From Cymbidium sinense (Eukaryota; Streptophyta; Magnoliopsida; Asparagales; Orchidaceae), in contig CM038214.1 in the NCBI GenBank assembly GCA_021442155.1, positions 56,018,514 to 56,082,513 on the forward strand: a stretch of 64,000 bases of DNA, written 5' to 3'. Below the pieces are notes generated by a model. The model was not told the DNA's origin. It did not search any database and worked only from the letters and a program-made list of their open reading frames with translations. How positions within the stretch are numbered: position 1 is the stretch's first letter; every line of letters begins with the position of its first letter. A program made the position numbers and the translations under genes. This document shows, piece after piece, positions 11,752-24,010 of the stretch.

Positions 11752-12219
11752 TTTTTTTTTAAAAGAGAGTAAATTAAGATTTGACATTTCTTCTTTTTGA
11801 TTTCATCAACTAAGTAGCACCCCAAGTTTTCTAAGACGCAATCGATGACATTGATAAAAAATGAGCACCCATAGAGCAAATCAAAAATGCTAGATTAGTA
11901 GAGTAGTCTCTAATGTAAAGACACAGTTCCATTAGCAGCAGATCAGATCGGTCATTCTTCAGTTTCTCTAGTTCTCATTGGAACTACCCCCGCCACTCGA
12001 TTAATGGGATCTGCCATCATATCCCTGATCTCTCCCTTCGCCACCACCTAACCTCCCAGCCTCCACCTCCATAACCACCCTCAACCCACTCATATCCACT
12101 AGCATGTCTAGATCCCCCACCACCAATGCGATAATTATCACCTCTCTTCGCCTCCGCTGTCAGATCTAGACTGAGCCTAGTTGATAGAGATGCTCTTGCC
12201 GTCAAGGTTCTACTCATTC
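11752..12219 (-). pseudogene. GR-RBP 3' fragment, copy 1
   Basis: Read on the minus strand, this starts inside an RRM (degenerate NGQNLDGR-like start at about 12,219), passes through a Gly/Tyr/Arg-rich region and reaches a TAG at 11,968-11,970, followed by about 200 bp of 3'UTR and a run of A (T-run on + at 11,752). The end of the protein reads GGGSSNEN before the stop. Frameshifts break the glycine-rich part. It matches the class of plant glycine-rich RNA-binding proteins (RRM plus glycine-rich tail), which bind RNA in stress and clock responses. Lack of the 5' RRM half makes it non-functional. Confidence 0.7.
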
Positions 12220-13707
12220 ATAGGGTTTAGGGTTTGGGGTTTATGGTTTAGGGTTGTATGTTTTAGGGTTTAGGGTTTAGGGTTTAGGGTTTTAGGGTTT
12301 ATGGTTTAGGGTTTAGGGTTTAGGGTTTTAAGGTTTAGGTTTTAGGGTTTAGGTTTTAACATTTTAGGGATTAGGTTTGTAGGTTTAGGCTTGTAGGTTT
12401 AGGGTTATTAGTTTAGTGTTTGGGGTTTGGGGTTAGTTTTAGTGTTTAGGGTTTAAGATTATTTTTAAATAAAGTAAACCGATAGGTTTAGGATTATTTA
12501 GTTTATTTTTTATTTATTTGAGTTTTTTTTATTTAGGTTAATTTCTTATTTTTATTTAGTTTAATTAATTTATTTAAGATTTATTTATTTTAGTTAAGGT
12601 TTTTTATTTTAATTTATTTTTTAGGTTTCTATTTATTTTTTAGTTGAGTTTTATTTTTATTTTATTTTTTAGGTTTAGGTTTTATTTTTTATATTTAGGT
12701 TTTGGTTTAAGATTTTATTTTGTTTTTTTCGGTTAACATTTTAGGTTTTTATTTTAGGTTTATTTTTAGGTTTTATTTTTTAGTTAGGTTTATGTTTATT
12801 GTTAGCTTATTTTATTTTATTTAGTTTAAGTATAGGTTTAGGTTTTGTTTATTTTAGGTTTAGGTTTAGATTTTATTTATTTTAATTTAGTTTATTTTAG
12901 TTTAGGTTTAGGTTTATTTTATCTTGTTTATTTTATTTTCACTTTAGGTTTAGGTTTTCTCTAGTTTAGGGTTTAAGTTTTATTTTTTTATTTAATTTTT
13001 AGTTTTATTTTTAGCTTTTTTTTGTTCAAGATTTTATTTAGTTTTTATTTCATTTTATTTTATGTTTATTTTATTTTTAGTTTTTATTTTGTTTTAGTTT
13101 TTATTCTTAGGTTTAATTTATTTTTTCATTTAATTTAGGTTTTTATTTATTTTATTTTAGTTTATTTTTAGTTTATATTTTATTTGATTTTTTTAATTAT
13201 ATTTAGGGTTAGGTTTTTTATTTATTTTAATTTTTTTGTATTATTTATGTTTTAAGCAATACGTAAATTTTAGAGGTTTAGGGTAGGGTTTAGGGTTTAG
13301 GGTTTAGGGTTTTAGGTTTAGGGTTTAGGGTTTAGGGTTGGGTTTAGGTTTAGGTTTAGGTTTGGTGTTTAGCTTTAGGGTTTAAGGTTTTGAGGTTTAG
13401 GGTTTAGGTTTTAGTTTAGGGTTTAGGGTTAACATGGTTTAGGTTTTAGGTTTAGTTTAGGGTTTAGGGTTTATGATTTAGGGTTTAGGTTTAGAGTTAT
13501 TAGGGTTAGGGTTTAGAGTTTAGTTTAAGTTTAGTTTATCATTAGTTTAAATTTAGGGTTTTAGGTTTAGTTTAGGGTTTAGTTTAGGCTTAGGTTTAAT
13601 TTAGGGTTTATGGTTAGTTTTAGTTTAGGGTTTTGATTTATGATTTTAGCTTAGTTTAGGTTTATGGTTTAGCTTGGTTAAGTTTTTAGGGTTTAAGGTT
13701 TTTGGTT

Positions 13708-14080
13708 TTTTTTTAGAGAATAAATTAGATTAATATTTCTTCTTTTGATTTCATCAACCAAGTAACACCCAAATTTTTTTTAGACACAGAGATGACATAG
13801 ATAAATGATCGCATAGGGCAAATCAAAACCTAGATAAGAACGTCTCCTATAAAGAACAGTTCCATAAGCATTTCGATTCTTCAATTTCTTTAGTTCACAT
13901 CAAAACTATCTATTTTAGTGGCGGATCCACCATCATATCCTCATCTCTTTATGGTTGTAACCTCATCACTCCTCTACCATTTTGACCACCACCTCCATTT
14001 AGCACCTCAGATCATCATTTTAGCCTCCACCTTCCTCCCCACAGATATATTGGTGACCTTCATCAAGGTTTTGCCCATTC
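13708..14080 (-). pseudogene. GR-RBP 3' fragment, copy 2 (internally shortened)
   Basis: The 3'UTR half (13,708-13,880) is clearly related to the other copies: it has the T-run, TTTCTTCTTTTGATTTCATCAACC and AAGTAACACC words. The glycine-rich coding part is shortened and strongly diverged. It ends at the same junction as the other copies, CATTCTTAGGGTTTAGG, at 14,076. No open frame remains. Confidence 0.65.
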
Positions 14081-15083
14081 TTAGGGTTTAGGTTTAGGTT
14101 TATTAGATTTTATTTAGGTTTATTTTTTAATTTATTTAGTTTGGTTTAGGGTTTTGGAGTTTTTTATTTAGGGTTTTGGGTGAGGGTTTAGGGTGTAGGG
14201 TTTTAGGGTTTAGGGTTTAGGTTTTAGGTTTATGCTTTAGGGTTTAGGGTTTAGGGTTAGGTTTATTTAGGGTTTAGGGTTTATTTTTTTAGGGCTTATT
14301 TTAGGGTTTAGGGTTTAGGTTTAGGATCTAGGGTTTAGGTTTTTTTTCTTTAAATTAGTAGTAGGTTTAGGTTTATTTAATTTATTTAGTTTATTTTATT
14401 TTTTATTTTTATTTATTTTAGTTTAGGTTTTTTATTTTAGTTTATTTTTCACGATTAGGTTTATTATTTAGTTGATTTTTATATTTATTTTATTTTTTGT
14501 TTTTAGGTTTTATTTTTTATTTTTAGGTGTAGGGTTTAGGTTTTTATTTCATATTTTTTATGTTTACATTTTAGGTTTATTTTTAGGTTTATTTTTAAGG
14601 TTTATTACCTAGTTTAGGTATATGTTTATTTTTAGTTTATTTTATTTTATTTAGTATAGGTTTAAGTTTAGGTTTAGTTTATTTTAGGTTTAGATTTACA
14701 TTTTATTAATTTTAGTTTAGTTACTTTTAGTTTAGATTTAGGTTTATTTTATTTTGTTTATTTTATTTTTATTTTAGGTTTATTATTATTTTAGGTTTAT
14801 GTTTAGGGTTATGGTTTTATTTTTATTTATTTTAGGTTTATTTTTTAGGATTAGGTTATTATTTAATTTTTATTTTAATTTTATGTTTAGTTATAATTTT
14901 ATTAAGCATTTTTATTCTTAGTTTTATGTTATTTTTTACTTTAGTATAGGTTTTTCTTTATTTCATTTTAGTTTATTTTTTATTTTATTTTATTTTTAGG
15001 TTTCTATTTAGGTTTAGGTTTTAGTTTAGGTTTTTATTTTATTTTATATTTTTATTTTATTTAGGCTTAGGTTTATTATATTA

Positions 15084-15085
<2 letters not shown>

Positions 15086-15156
<71 letters not shown>
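15086..15156. repeat. (TA)n microsatellite, about 35 units
   Basis: A nearly uninterrupted TA dinucleotide run sits inside a satellite unit, near its 3' end, where other units have TTTTATTTAGG-type sequence. No other unit in the window has it, so it is a private expansion. Confidence 0.95.
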
Positions 15157-15161
<5 letters not shown>

Positions 15162-15597
15162 TTTATTTAGTTTAGGTTTAGGCTTTTAGGTTTTTAGGGT
15201 TTAAGGTACAGGGTTTAGGGTTTAGGGTTTTAGGGTTTTAGGTTTTGGGTTAGGGTTTAAAATTTAGGGTTTAGGATTTAATGTTTAGGCTTTAGGGTTT
15301 AGGCTTTAGGGTTTAGAGTTTTTAGGGTTTAGGGTATTTAGGTTTAGGTTAGGGTAAGTTTGGTTTAGGGTTTAGGGTTTTAGGGTTAAAGGTTTAGGGT
15401 TAGGGTTAGTGTTTAGGGTTTAGGGTTTAGGGTTTCATATTTAAGGTTTAGGATTTAGGGTTAGTTTAGGGTTTAGGGTTTGAGGTTCAGGGTTTTTTAG
15501 GGTTTAGGGTTTTGGGTTAGTTTTAGGGTTTAGGGTTTAGGGCTTAGGGTTTAGGTCTAAGGTTCAACATTTAGTTTAGGGTTTAGGGTTTTTGGTT

Positions 15598-15989
15598 TTT
15601 TTTAAACAAAGAATAAATTCATATTCAACATTTCTTTTTTTTTTATCAACAAGTAACCAAGTTTTTTAAGACAAGATGAAATAGATAAATGAAACGTCAA
15701 ATCAAAACCCTAGAAGACAAGAATCATCTCTTATAAAGGTAGTTCCATAAACAGATCGGATCGATTCTTATTTCTCAGTTTCAAAAACCCGACCTCTTGA
15801 GTGGCGAGATCCACCTTCATATCCTCTCTCTCTCACCATAGTTTGTAACCTCTCACACCTCCCACCTTTAACCAATTTTCCACCACCTCCACCACCACTC
15901 GGATCTCACCACCACATGATAAGCCACCTTTCACCTCCTTTAGATCTAGATTGAGCACAGCAGGATGGCGTTTTTCAGTTTTTCCATTC
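15598..15989 (-). pseudogene. GR-RBP 3' fragment, copy 3
   Basis: It has the same order as the other copies on the minus strand: RRM remnant at the CATTC junction (15,985), glycine-rich region with Ser/Tyr/Arg codons, C-terminal region, 3'UTR and A-run (T-run on + at 15,600). The RRM start is badly degraded: the NITVN-like segment is unreadable. The 3'UTR lacks several short stretches present in copy 5. Confidence 0.65.
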
Positions 15990-18900
15990 TTAGGATTTAG
16001 GTTTAGGTTTATTAGGTTTTAGGGTTTAGGTTTATTTTTTAATTTATTTAATTACTTTAAATTTAAGTTTAGGGTTTAGGGTTTTGGGTTTTGGGTTTTG
16101 GGTTAGGGTTCAGGGTGTAGGGTTTAGGGTTTTAGGCTTTAGGATTTAAGGTTAGGGTTAGTGTTTAGGGTTTAAGGTTAGGGTTAGTGTTTAGGGTTTA
16201 GGGTTTAGGGTTTAGGGTTTAGGGTTTAGAGTTTAGTATTTAAGGTTTAGGGTTAGTTTAGGGTTTAGGGTTTAGGGTTTTAGGGTTTAGAGTTCAGGGT
16301 TTAGGATTTAGGGTTTAGGGTTGTAAGTTCAGGGCCATAGGTTTAGGGTTTAGGGTTTAGGGTTTTGAGTTAGTTTTAGAGTTTAGGGTTTAGGATTTAG
16401 GATTTAGGGTTTAAGGTTTTTTTTTAAGTTTAGTAAACAAGTAGGGTTAAGTTTATTTAGTTTATTTTTTATTTATTTTAGTTTTTATTTTTATTTAGAT
16501 TTATTTTTTATTTTTATTTTTATTTAGGTTTATTTTTTATTTTTATTTATTTTAGCTTAAATTTTAGGTTTATTTGTTTTAGTTTAGGAATTTTATTTTA
16601 GTTTATTTTTTAGGTTTAGGTTTAAGTTTAGATTTATTTTTTAGTTGAGTTTTATTTTTATTTTATTTTTTAGGTTTAGGTTTTACTTTTTATTTTTCGG
16701 TTTAGGTTTAGGTTTTTACTTTAATTTTTTTAGGTTTAGGTTTTAGGTTTTTATTTTAAGTTTATTTTTAGGTTTTAATTTTTTTAGTTTAAGTTTAGGT
16801 TTATTTTTAATTAATTTTATTTTATTTAATTTAGGTTTAAGTTTAGGTTTAGTTTATTTTAGGTTTGGGTTTAGGTTTTATTTATGTTAGTTTAGTTTAT
16901 TTTAGTTTAGGTTTAGGTTAATTTTCTTTTCTTTATTTAGTTTTTATTTTAGGTTTAGGTTTTTTCTTAGTTTAGGGTTTAAGATTTATTTTTTATTTAT
17001 TTTTTAGGTTAACTTTTTAGGTTTAGGTTATTATTTAGCTATTATTTTATTTTATTTTTTTTACATTTAGTTTTAATTTTATTAAGGTTTTCTATTCTTA
17101 GTTTTATCATTTTTTTAGTTTAGTTTAGCTTTTTCTTTATTTTATTTATATTTTTTATTTTATTATATTTTTAGGTTTAGGTTTTAGTTTAGGTTTTTAT
17201 TTTATTTATTATTTTATTTTATTTAGGTTTTTAGAGCTTAGGGTATGGGGTTTATGGTTTAGCTTTAGGGTTTTAGGGTTTAGGGTTTTAGGGTTTAGGG
17301 TTTAGGGTTAGGGTTTAGGGGTTAGGGTTTAGTGTTTAGGCTTAAGGGTTTAGTGTTTTTAAGGTTTAGGGTTTAGGGTTAGTGTTATATTAAGGTTTAG
17401 GGTTAGTATAGGGTATAGGGTTAAGGTTTAGGGTTTAGGCTTTAGGGTTTAGTGTTTTTAGGGTTCAGGGTTTAGGGTTTAGGGTTTAAGGTTAGTTTTG
17501 GGTTTTGGTTTTAAGGTTCAAAGTTTAGTGTTTTTTTCGGGTTTAGGGTTTAGGGTTGTAGGTTTAGTGTTGAGGTTCAACGTTAGTTTTGGGGTTTAGG
17601 ATTTAGGATTTAGGATTTAGGGTTTAGGGCTTTGGGTTATTTAAAAAAAAATTAAGTAAACTAGTAGGTTTATGTTTATTTAGTTTATATAGTTCATTTT
17701 TTATTTATTTTAGTTTACTTTATTTTTTTTATTTAGGTTTATTTTTAGGTTTGGTTTATTTATTTTAGGTTTATTTATTTTAGTTAGGTTTTCTATATTA
17801 GTTTATTTTTTAAGTTTAGGTTTATGTTTATTTTTTAGTTTAGTTTTATTTTTATTTTATTTTTAGGAGTTTGTTTTATTTTTAATTTTTAGGTTTAGGT
17901 TTATATTTTTATTTTATTTTTCAAGGTTTAGGTTTTTGATTTTTATTTTAGGTTCATTTTTAGGTTTTGTTTTTTAGTTTAGGTTTAAGTTTATTTTTAG
18001 TTTATTTTATTTTATTTAATTTAGGGTTCAAGTTTATTTTATTTTACATTTAGGTTTTATTTATTTTAGTTTAGTTTATTTTAGTTAAAGTTTAGGTTTA
18101 TTTTATTATGTTTATTTTAGGTTTAGTTTTTATTTTAGTTTAGGGTTTAGGTTTTATTTTTTATTTATACTTAGGTTTTAATTTCAGGTTTGTTTTTTTA
18201 GGTTTAGGTTTTTATTTAGTTTTATTTATTTTATTTTATCTTTATTTTATTCTTATTTTACGTTTAGTTTTTATTTTATTTAAGTCTTTTATTTTGAGGT
18301 TTAGGTTTTAATTTTTTATTTAATTTTATTTTTACATTTAGGTTTAGGTTTAGGTTTATGTTTTAGTTTAGGTTTTTATTTTTTTATTTTTTATTTTATT
18401 TAGGTTTAGATTTTTTATTTTTATTGGTTTTAGGTTTTATTATGTTTAGGTTTAGGTTTTTCAGGTTTTAGTGGTTAGGGTTTAGTGTTTAGGGTTTGGG
18501 GTTTAGGGTTGTATGTTTTAGGGTTTACTCTTTAGGGTTTAGAGCTTAGGGTTTAGGGTTTAGAATTTTTGGATTTAGTGTTTAGGGTTTAAGGTTTAGG
18601 GTTTAAGATTTAGAATTTTATTGTTTATGGTTTACGGTTTAAGGTATATGCTTTTAAGGTTTAGGATTTAGTGTTTAGAGTTCAGGGTTCAGGGTTTATG
18701 GTTTAGGGTTAGTTTTAGTGTTTTGTGTTTAGGGTTAGGGTTTTTTTTTTAAAAATTTTTAAATTTTTTATTTTTTTTAAATTAAGTAAATTATTAAGTT
18801 TAAGTTTATTTAGTATATTTTTATTTATTTTAGTTTTTTTTTTATTTTTTTATTTCTATTTAGGTTTATTTTTATTTTTATTTAGTTTAGTTTATTTATT

Positions 18901-19777
18901 TTAGGTTTATTTATTTTAGTTTAGGTTTTTTATTTTAGTTTACTTTTTCAATTTAGGTTTAGGTTTACATTTATTTTTTAGTTTATTTTTATTTTTATTT
19001 TATCTTTTAGGTTTAGATTTTATTTTCTTAGTTTTAGGTTTAGGTATCTAAGTTTATGTATTTAAGTTTATTTTTTAAAGTTTAGGTTTTAGGTTTATTT
19101 TTAGGTTATATTTTTTAGTTTAGGTTTATGTTTAATTTAAGTTTATTTAATTTTATTTAGGGTTTAAGTTTAGTTTATTTTAGGTTTAGGTTTAGGTTTT
19201 ATTTATTTAAGTTTAGGTTTAGGTTTAACTTATTTTAGTTTAGGTTTAAGTTTATTTAATTTTTATTTTAGGTATAAGTTTTTTATAGTTTAGGTTTTAG
19301 GTTTTATTTTTTATTTACTTTTAGGTTTATTTTTTAGGTTTAGGATTTTATTTAGTTTTTATTTTATTTTATTTCATGTTTTTTATTTTTATTTAGGTTT
19401 TTTATTTTTTAGTTTAGCTTAGGATTTTATTTTAGTTTAATTTTTATTTTTTATTTTATTTTCTTTTTTAGGTTAAGGTTTAGGTTTTAGTTTATGTTTA
19501 TATTTTATTTTATTTTGATTTAGGTTTTTTATTTAATTTATTTTTAGGTTTTATTTAGTTTAGGTTTAGGTTTTTAGCTTTTTAGGGTTTAAGGTTAGTT
19601 GAGGGTTTAGGCTTTAAGGATTAGGGTTTGGGGTTTAGGGTTTAGGGTTTAGAGTTTAAGGTTTAGGGCTAGGTTTTATGGTTCAGGGTTAAGGGTTCAG
19701 GGTTTAAGGTTTTAGGGTTTAGGGTTTAGGGTTCAGGTTTTATGTCTAAGGTTCAGGTTTTTATTTAGGGTTTAGGG

Positions 19778-19872
19778 TTTTGGTTTTTTTTAAAAAGAAC
19801 AAATTCAGATTCAACATTTCTTCTATTTGATTCCATCAACCAAGAAACACACCAAGTTTTCTAACACACAAG
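19778..19872 (-). pseudogene. GR-RBP fragment, copy 4 (3'UTR remnant only)
   Basis: Only the distal 3'UTR remains: the T-run, an AACAAATTCAGATTCAACATTTCTTC block, CATCAACCAAGAAACACACC and TTTTCTAACACACAAG. It then stops abruptly at 19,872 against TTTAGGG repeats. The coding part has been deleted, unlike all other copies. Confidence 0.7.
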
Positions 19873-21170
19873 TTTAGGGTTTAGGGTTTAGGGTTTAGGG
19901 TTTAGTGTCTTTTAGGGTTTAGGGTTTAGGGTTTAGAGTTTAGGGTTTAGGGTCTAGGGTTTATGGTTTAGGGCCTCTTTTTAAAATTAAGTAAACCGTT
20001 AAAGTGCTGGTTTATTTAGTTTATTTTTAATTTATTTTAGTTTATTATGTTATTAATTTTTATTTATGTTTATTTTTTTAATTTTAATTAATTTAGTTTA
20101 TTTACTTTTTTGTTTAAGTTTTTTTATTTAATTTATATTTTTAAGTTTATGTTTAGGTTTATGCTTATTTTTTAGTTTAGTTTTCTTTTTGTTTTATTTT
20201 TTAGGTTTTAGTTTTATATTTTTTTGTTTAAGATTTTGGTTTAGATTTTTATTTTATTTTTTTAGGTTTAGGTTTTAGGTTTAGATTTTTGGTTTTATTT
20301 TTTAATTTAGGTTTAGGTTTATTTTTTGTTTATTTTAATTTTTTTAGTTTAGGGTTTAGTTTTAGTTTATTTTAGGTTTAGGTTTAGGTTGTATTTATTT
20401 TAGTTTAGTTTATTTTAATTTAGGTTTAGGTTTATTTTATTTTGTTTATTTTAGGTTTAGGTTTTTTTTGTTTAGGGTTTACGTTTTATTTTTTATTTAT
20501 TTTTAGGTTTTTTTTATGTTTCTATTTTTATTTAGTTTTTATTTTATTTAATTTTAGTTTATTTTATTTTTATTTTACGTTTAGTTTTAATTTATTTAGT
20601 TTTTTTAATTTTAGTTTTTTTTTTAAATCTTATGTTTATTTTATTTTTTTTAGTTTAGTTTAGATTTTTATTTATTTATTTTAGTTCACTTTATTTTTTA
20701 AAATTTTTTTTATGTTTAAGTTTTAGTTTAGGTTTTTATTTTATTTTATTTGTTATTTTATTTAGGTTTAGGTTTTTTTATTTATTTTATTTGTAGGTTA
20801 TATTTAGTTTAGGTATAGGTTTTTAGGTTTTTACAGTTTAGGGTTTAGGGTTTAGGGTTTAGGGTTTAGGGTTTGGGGTTTAGGGTTTAGGGTTTAAGGT
20901 TGTTGGTTTTAGGGTTTAGGCTTTAGCATTTAAGGTTTCAGGGTTTAAGGTTTATGGTTTAGGGTATAGGATTTAGGGTTTAGTGTTTAGGGTTTTGGGT
21001 TAGGGTTTATTTATTTATTTTTTATAAAATAAGGTAAACTCATATGTTTAGGTTTATTTAGTTTATTTTCTATTTATTTTAGTTTATTTTGTATTGTATT
21101 TTTATTTAGTGTAGTGTATTTATTTTAGGTTTATTTATTTTAGTTTAGAGTTAAATGGGTTTGGATAAAC

Positions 21171-21810
21171 TAAAAAAACATTTTTAGATAAGTTTATAAA
21201 CTAAAAATAAAATAAAAATAAAACTAAACAAAAAAATAAACCTAAACCTAAGCCTAAACCTTAAAAATAAACCAACCATAAATAACTAACTAATAATAAC
21301 TAAGATAAACTAAATAAAACTAATAACTAACTAAAACCAAACTAAATAACTAATAATAACTAAATAAGCTAAATAAAAGCTAATAAATTTAACTAATAAT
21401 AATAAACTAAACATAACTACTAAACTAAAACTAAACTAGTATATAACTAAACTAAAACTAAACCCTAATAAACTAAAATCAAATAAACATAAAATAAACC
21501 TATATTAAAATAGAATTAAAACTAAATAAAAACCTAAACCTAAAAATAAACTAAAAATAAAACTTAAAAAAAACAAACTCTAAATAAACCTAAAAAAAAA
21601 TAAACTTAAACCTAAACTAAATAAAAAAAAATAAACTAAAATAAACCTAAACCTGAACTTAAAAAATAAAATAAAACCATTAATTAACCTAAACCAAATA
21701 AAAAAATAAAACCTTAAATAAAAAAAAACTAAACTATAAACAACCAACCTAAACCTAAAAAATAAACTAAACCTAAGGTCCTAAACCCTAAAAACCCTAA
21801 GCTAGAATCG
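21171..21810 (-). repeat. Inverted segment of the telomere-like satellite
   Basis: At about 21,171 the + strand switches from TTTAGG-type words to their complement (AAACCTAAACC, AAATAAACC, CTAAACCCTAA) and stays so until about 21,810. Every other block in the window has TTTAGGG on +. The flip begins next to AGTTAAATGGGTTTGG, and similar TTAAATGGGTTTA words recur at about 24,576 and 24,659, which may mark the two ends of a rearranged island. Confidence 0.8.
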
Positions 21811-22240
21811 CTTTTACCTCTTCTCTCCATCATCTCCCTTGTAGAGCCCTAGTTTCTCCTTCTTGAAATTCGTATGTATTATCAACAAAACCTCGGTTAG
21901 GATATTCCTTCAAATGTTAAGGTTGTTTTGATTTTCTATTCATTAGTCAATTCTCTCGATTAGATCCTTTAGCTAGATCTGGGTCCTCTTTTTGAGTCTT
22001 TTTGTTTAGATTTTTTGAAGTAGATCCAGAGAAGGGTTTAGACGCGATCCTTCTTTTACGATAAGGAATGTCCTTATGTAATCTTATTTTGTTTCTTCAA
22101 ATCCATTGTTCTTCAAGCTGCAATCGATGTTAAGGATTAATAATGTGTTCTTTTGTTTTTTTTACTTGTCTTTTTCATTGCTTAAGCAGTGTTTGTTTTG
22201 AGATAATATTATTTTTATTTTTTCCTAAATTTCCTAGGTT
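21811..22240 (+). promoter_or_regulatory. Leader-like stretch after telo-box motifs (uncertain)
   Basis: Directly after AACCCTAAAAACCCTAAGC comes a C/T-rich stretch (ACCTCTTCTCTCCATCATCTCCC, GCCCTAGTTTCTCC) followed by an exon-end-like TTCGTATGTATT and a T-rich intron-like region. Telo-box (AAACCCTAA) plus pyrimidine-rich leader plus 5'UTR intron is a usual arrangement at translation-related plant genes. No coding exon follows, so this would be a captured 5' gene piece. The evidence is composition and motif only. Confidence 0.3.
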
Positions 22241-22500
22241 ATGATTGATAAAAAAAAATCTCAATTTAAGAGAATTAAACAAAATAATAAAACTTTAGCA
22301 TGTATCATTTCATAAAACTTAACTTAAATGATAAAGTATAAATACATAAATTATTAAGTTACAAATTTAAGGTATAATGAATCAGTTAAATGATAAAATC
22401 ATAACTTATAAATCAAGTTTGAATTAAAGTCAATTTAAATTGCCTAAGTCAATTCATTTAATATGGTACAAAACCAGTGCCCAAAATCTATTTCTTAAGA
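22241..22500. other. AT-rich non-coding stretch
   Basis: An A/T-rich sequence with no motif or reading frame I can identify. It separates the leader-like stretch from the LTR-like sequence. Confidence 0.4.
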
Positions 22501-22559
22501 GGTCAAATAAATAAAACATAACTTTTTCATGGATGTTTCTATCCTTATAGTTATTCATA

Positions 22560-23240
22560 CATTTATATGTACCTAAGAAAAGTGGTATATTAGTCTAGAC
22601 ATCTCGAGGCTATGAGGCTTTAAGTAGCCCTAAGTAGGTCTTGTACTATATTATAACCTCTTAGGCATTTCCATAATCTTGTGTTCATGGATTATAAGCC
22701 CTAGCATTCTAATAAAGATGCCAACTTAAAGAAAAGTAAATTCTCTCTTTCAAATATGAAAAGCCTCACTATAGGGTAGATTGGATCACTTACTAGGCTT
22801 TAGTCACAGTTCTCCATTCCTCCTTTGTAATACATAAATAAAACTTTCCACTTGGACTCTCCCACTTTACTTTCCATAAATACCTAATTCTTTGATAGTA
22901 TAGCTTTGAAATCTTTGGCGATATTTATTATTTTTGTAATTGAGGTTTTAGAAAATTCTTACTTCATATGATATAATTAACTATGGAAGCTTGCTTCCAT
23001 AGGGTACTAAAGAACCTAACATAAAATAAACCCTGCTTTTCTATTCCATGTAAAGTAAGGGAAAGATTTCTAGTATATACGAAGACTCATTTTCCTTAGG
23101 AGTCCTTATTAGATTTTTAGGTCCATTGTGGGGTGATGTTTTCCAACTTTTGAGATGGAATATCATACTTTAATGTCACACCCGATCACTTCATTAAGTA
23201 TAAGTTTTGCATGGTGTCCCTATGACTCTAAATAAAAAAA
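22560..23240 (-). mobile_element. LTR-like sequence, inverted copy
   Basis: On the minus strand this matches 29,240-29,790 on the plus strand over several conserved blocks: a GATCGGGTGTGACATTAA-like start (GATCAGGTATAACATTGA in the other copy), CCCTACTTTACATGG, AAAGCAGGGTTTATATTA, GGAGGTAAGCCTCC-like sequence, and CTAGGGCTTATAATCC. The other copy lies immediately after a G-rich polypurine tract, so this is best read as an LTR of the same family. Similarity fades beyond about 22,650. Confidence 0.65.
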
Positions 23241-23640
23241 CCACACTAACCCCCATTCATCTTTTCAATTAATAAAATAAGAATGGGTCTAGGGTTATTT
23301 TTAGTTTAGGTTTTTATTTATTTACTTAATCAAATTTTTTAAAAATATTATGATGCTTAAAACAAAATTAAGATTATTTGTTATATTAATATGATGATAC
23401 TAAAAACAAATTAATCATAAATAAATGAATCTAAATTTATACCATAGCTTCTTAAAATATTTTAAATAATAATAAATATAAATCAACACTCAAAATCGGC
23501 ACTTCTCTATTGTTCATAATTAATAAAAAGGGTAGACAAGCTTCAATCTTGAATAAAAATCAAATATCACGAGATCCTGATTTAATATTCAAAAACTAAT
23601 TTTTCTTAAATCAATAATTAGATTTTAAATTCACAATCTT
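23240..23640. other. AT-rich non-coding stretch with one telomere-like word
   Basis: Mainly AT-rich sequence. It has a single TCTAGGGTTATTTTTAGTTTAGG-like piece near 23,288 that could be a satellite remnant, then sequence without recognisable features. Confidence 0.4.
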
Positions 23641-24010
23641 TGAGCACAATTTGACCAATTGGTCAACTTCATCCAACATAACCCGAATTGACCTAAAGGG
23701 TCAAATTAGCCAAAATCAAATTAAATCAAAACTAATTCAAGCCAAAGCCTACAATCATTTTCAATTAACCAATTGAACATGAACCAACACCTAACCCAAC
23801 CCAATTTGGTCAATTTGGTCATATTGGTCAACTTAACCCATTTGACACATTTGATTCCAAATGAACCAAAATCAAACCCATGCCAAATTAATTAAAACCA
23901 CTTGAACCAAAACTCTCCAAATCATCATTTGAACCTAACCCAAGCCTTAGTTTGACCAAATTTGAGCAATTAGTCAACCTAACCCAATATGGCCCAAATT
24001 GAACCCATAT
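23640..24010 (-). repeat. GGTCAA/TTTGG degenerate repeat, inverted
   Basis: The complement of the 1,000-2,100 repeat: on the minus strand it reads TTGGGTCATATGGGTTCAATTTGGGCC, GGTTGACTAATTG and similar. It ends abruptly at 24,010 where it joins gypsy RNase H sequence. Confidence 0.65.

Larger units (their letters stand above)
11300..21170 (+). repeat. Telomere-derived higher-order satellite, block 1
   Basis: Short runs of TTTAGGG and one-base variants (for example 11,595-11,625, 16,190-16,227 and 20,836-20,870, about five perfect copies each) alternate with a long C-poor unit of TTTAGG, TTTATT and TTTTA words. Each unit opens with an anchor like AAATTAAGTAAACCAGTAGG, seen near 12,460, 14,340, 16,430, 17,640, 18,780, 19,985 and 21,030. 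Spacings are about 1.0-1.2 kb, or 1.9-2.1 kb where a GR-RBP fragment is included. Internal markers also keep order (TTTTATTTTGTTTATTTTA, then TTTTTATTCTTAGG), so units are true relatives and not independent decay of TTTAGGG. Confidence 0.85.

Noticed and set aside
12017..12217. 66-residue minus-strand frame as an independent gene
   Set aside because: It is the GR-RBP fragment read partly in a shifted frame and has no start context.
20442..20663. Open frame coding a Phe/Leu/Tyr-rich membrane-like protein (also at 33,187-33,372 and 57,143-57,349)
   Set aside because: These are translations of the C-poor TTT-rich satellite unit; frames are not conserved between units.
11300..21170. CRISPR-like regularly spaced repeats
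   Set aside because: Repeats are 7-base telomere variants or kb-scale units in a plant genome; there is no repeat/spacer structure.
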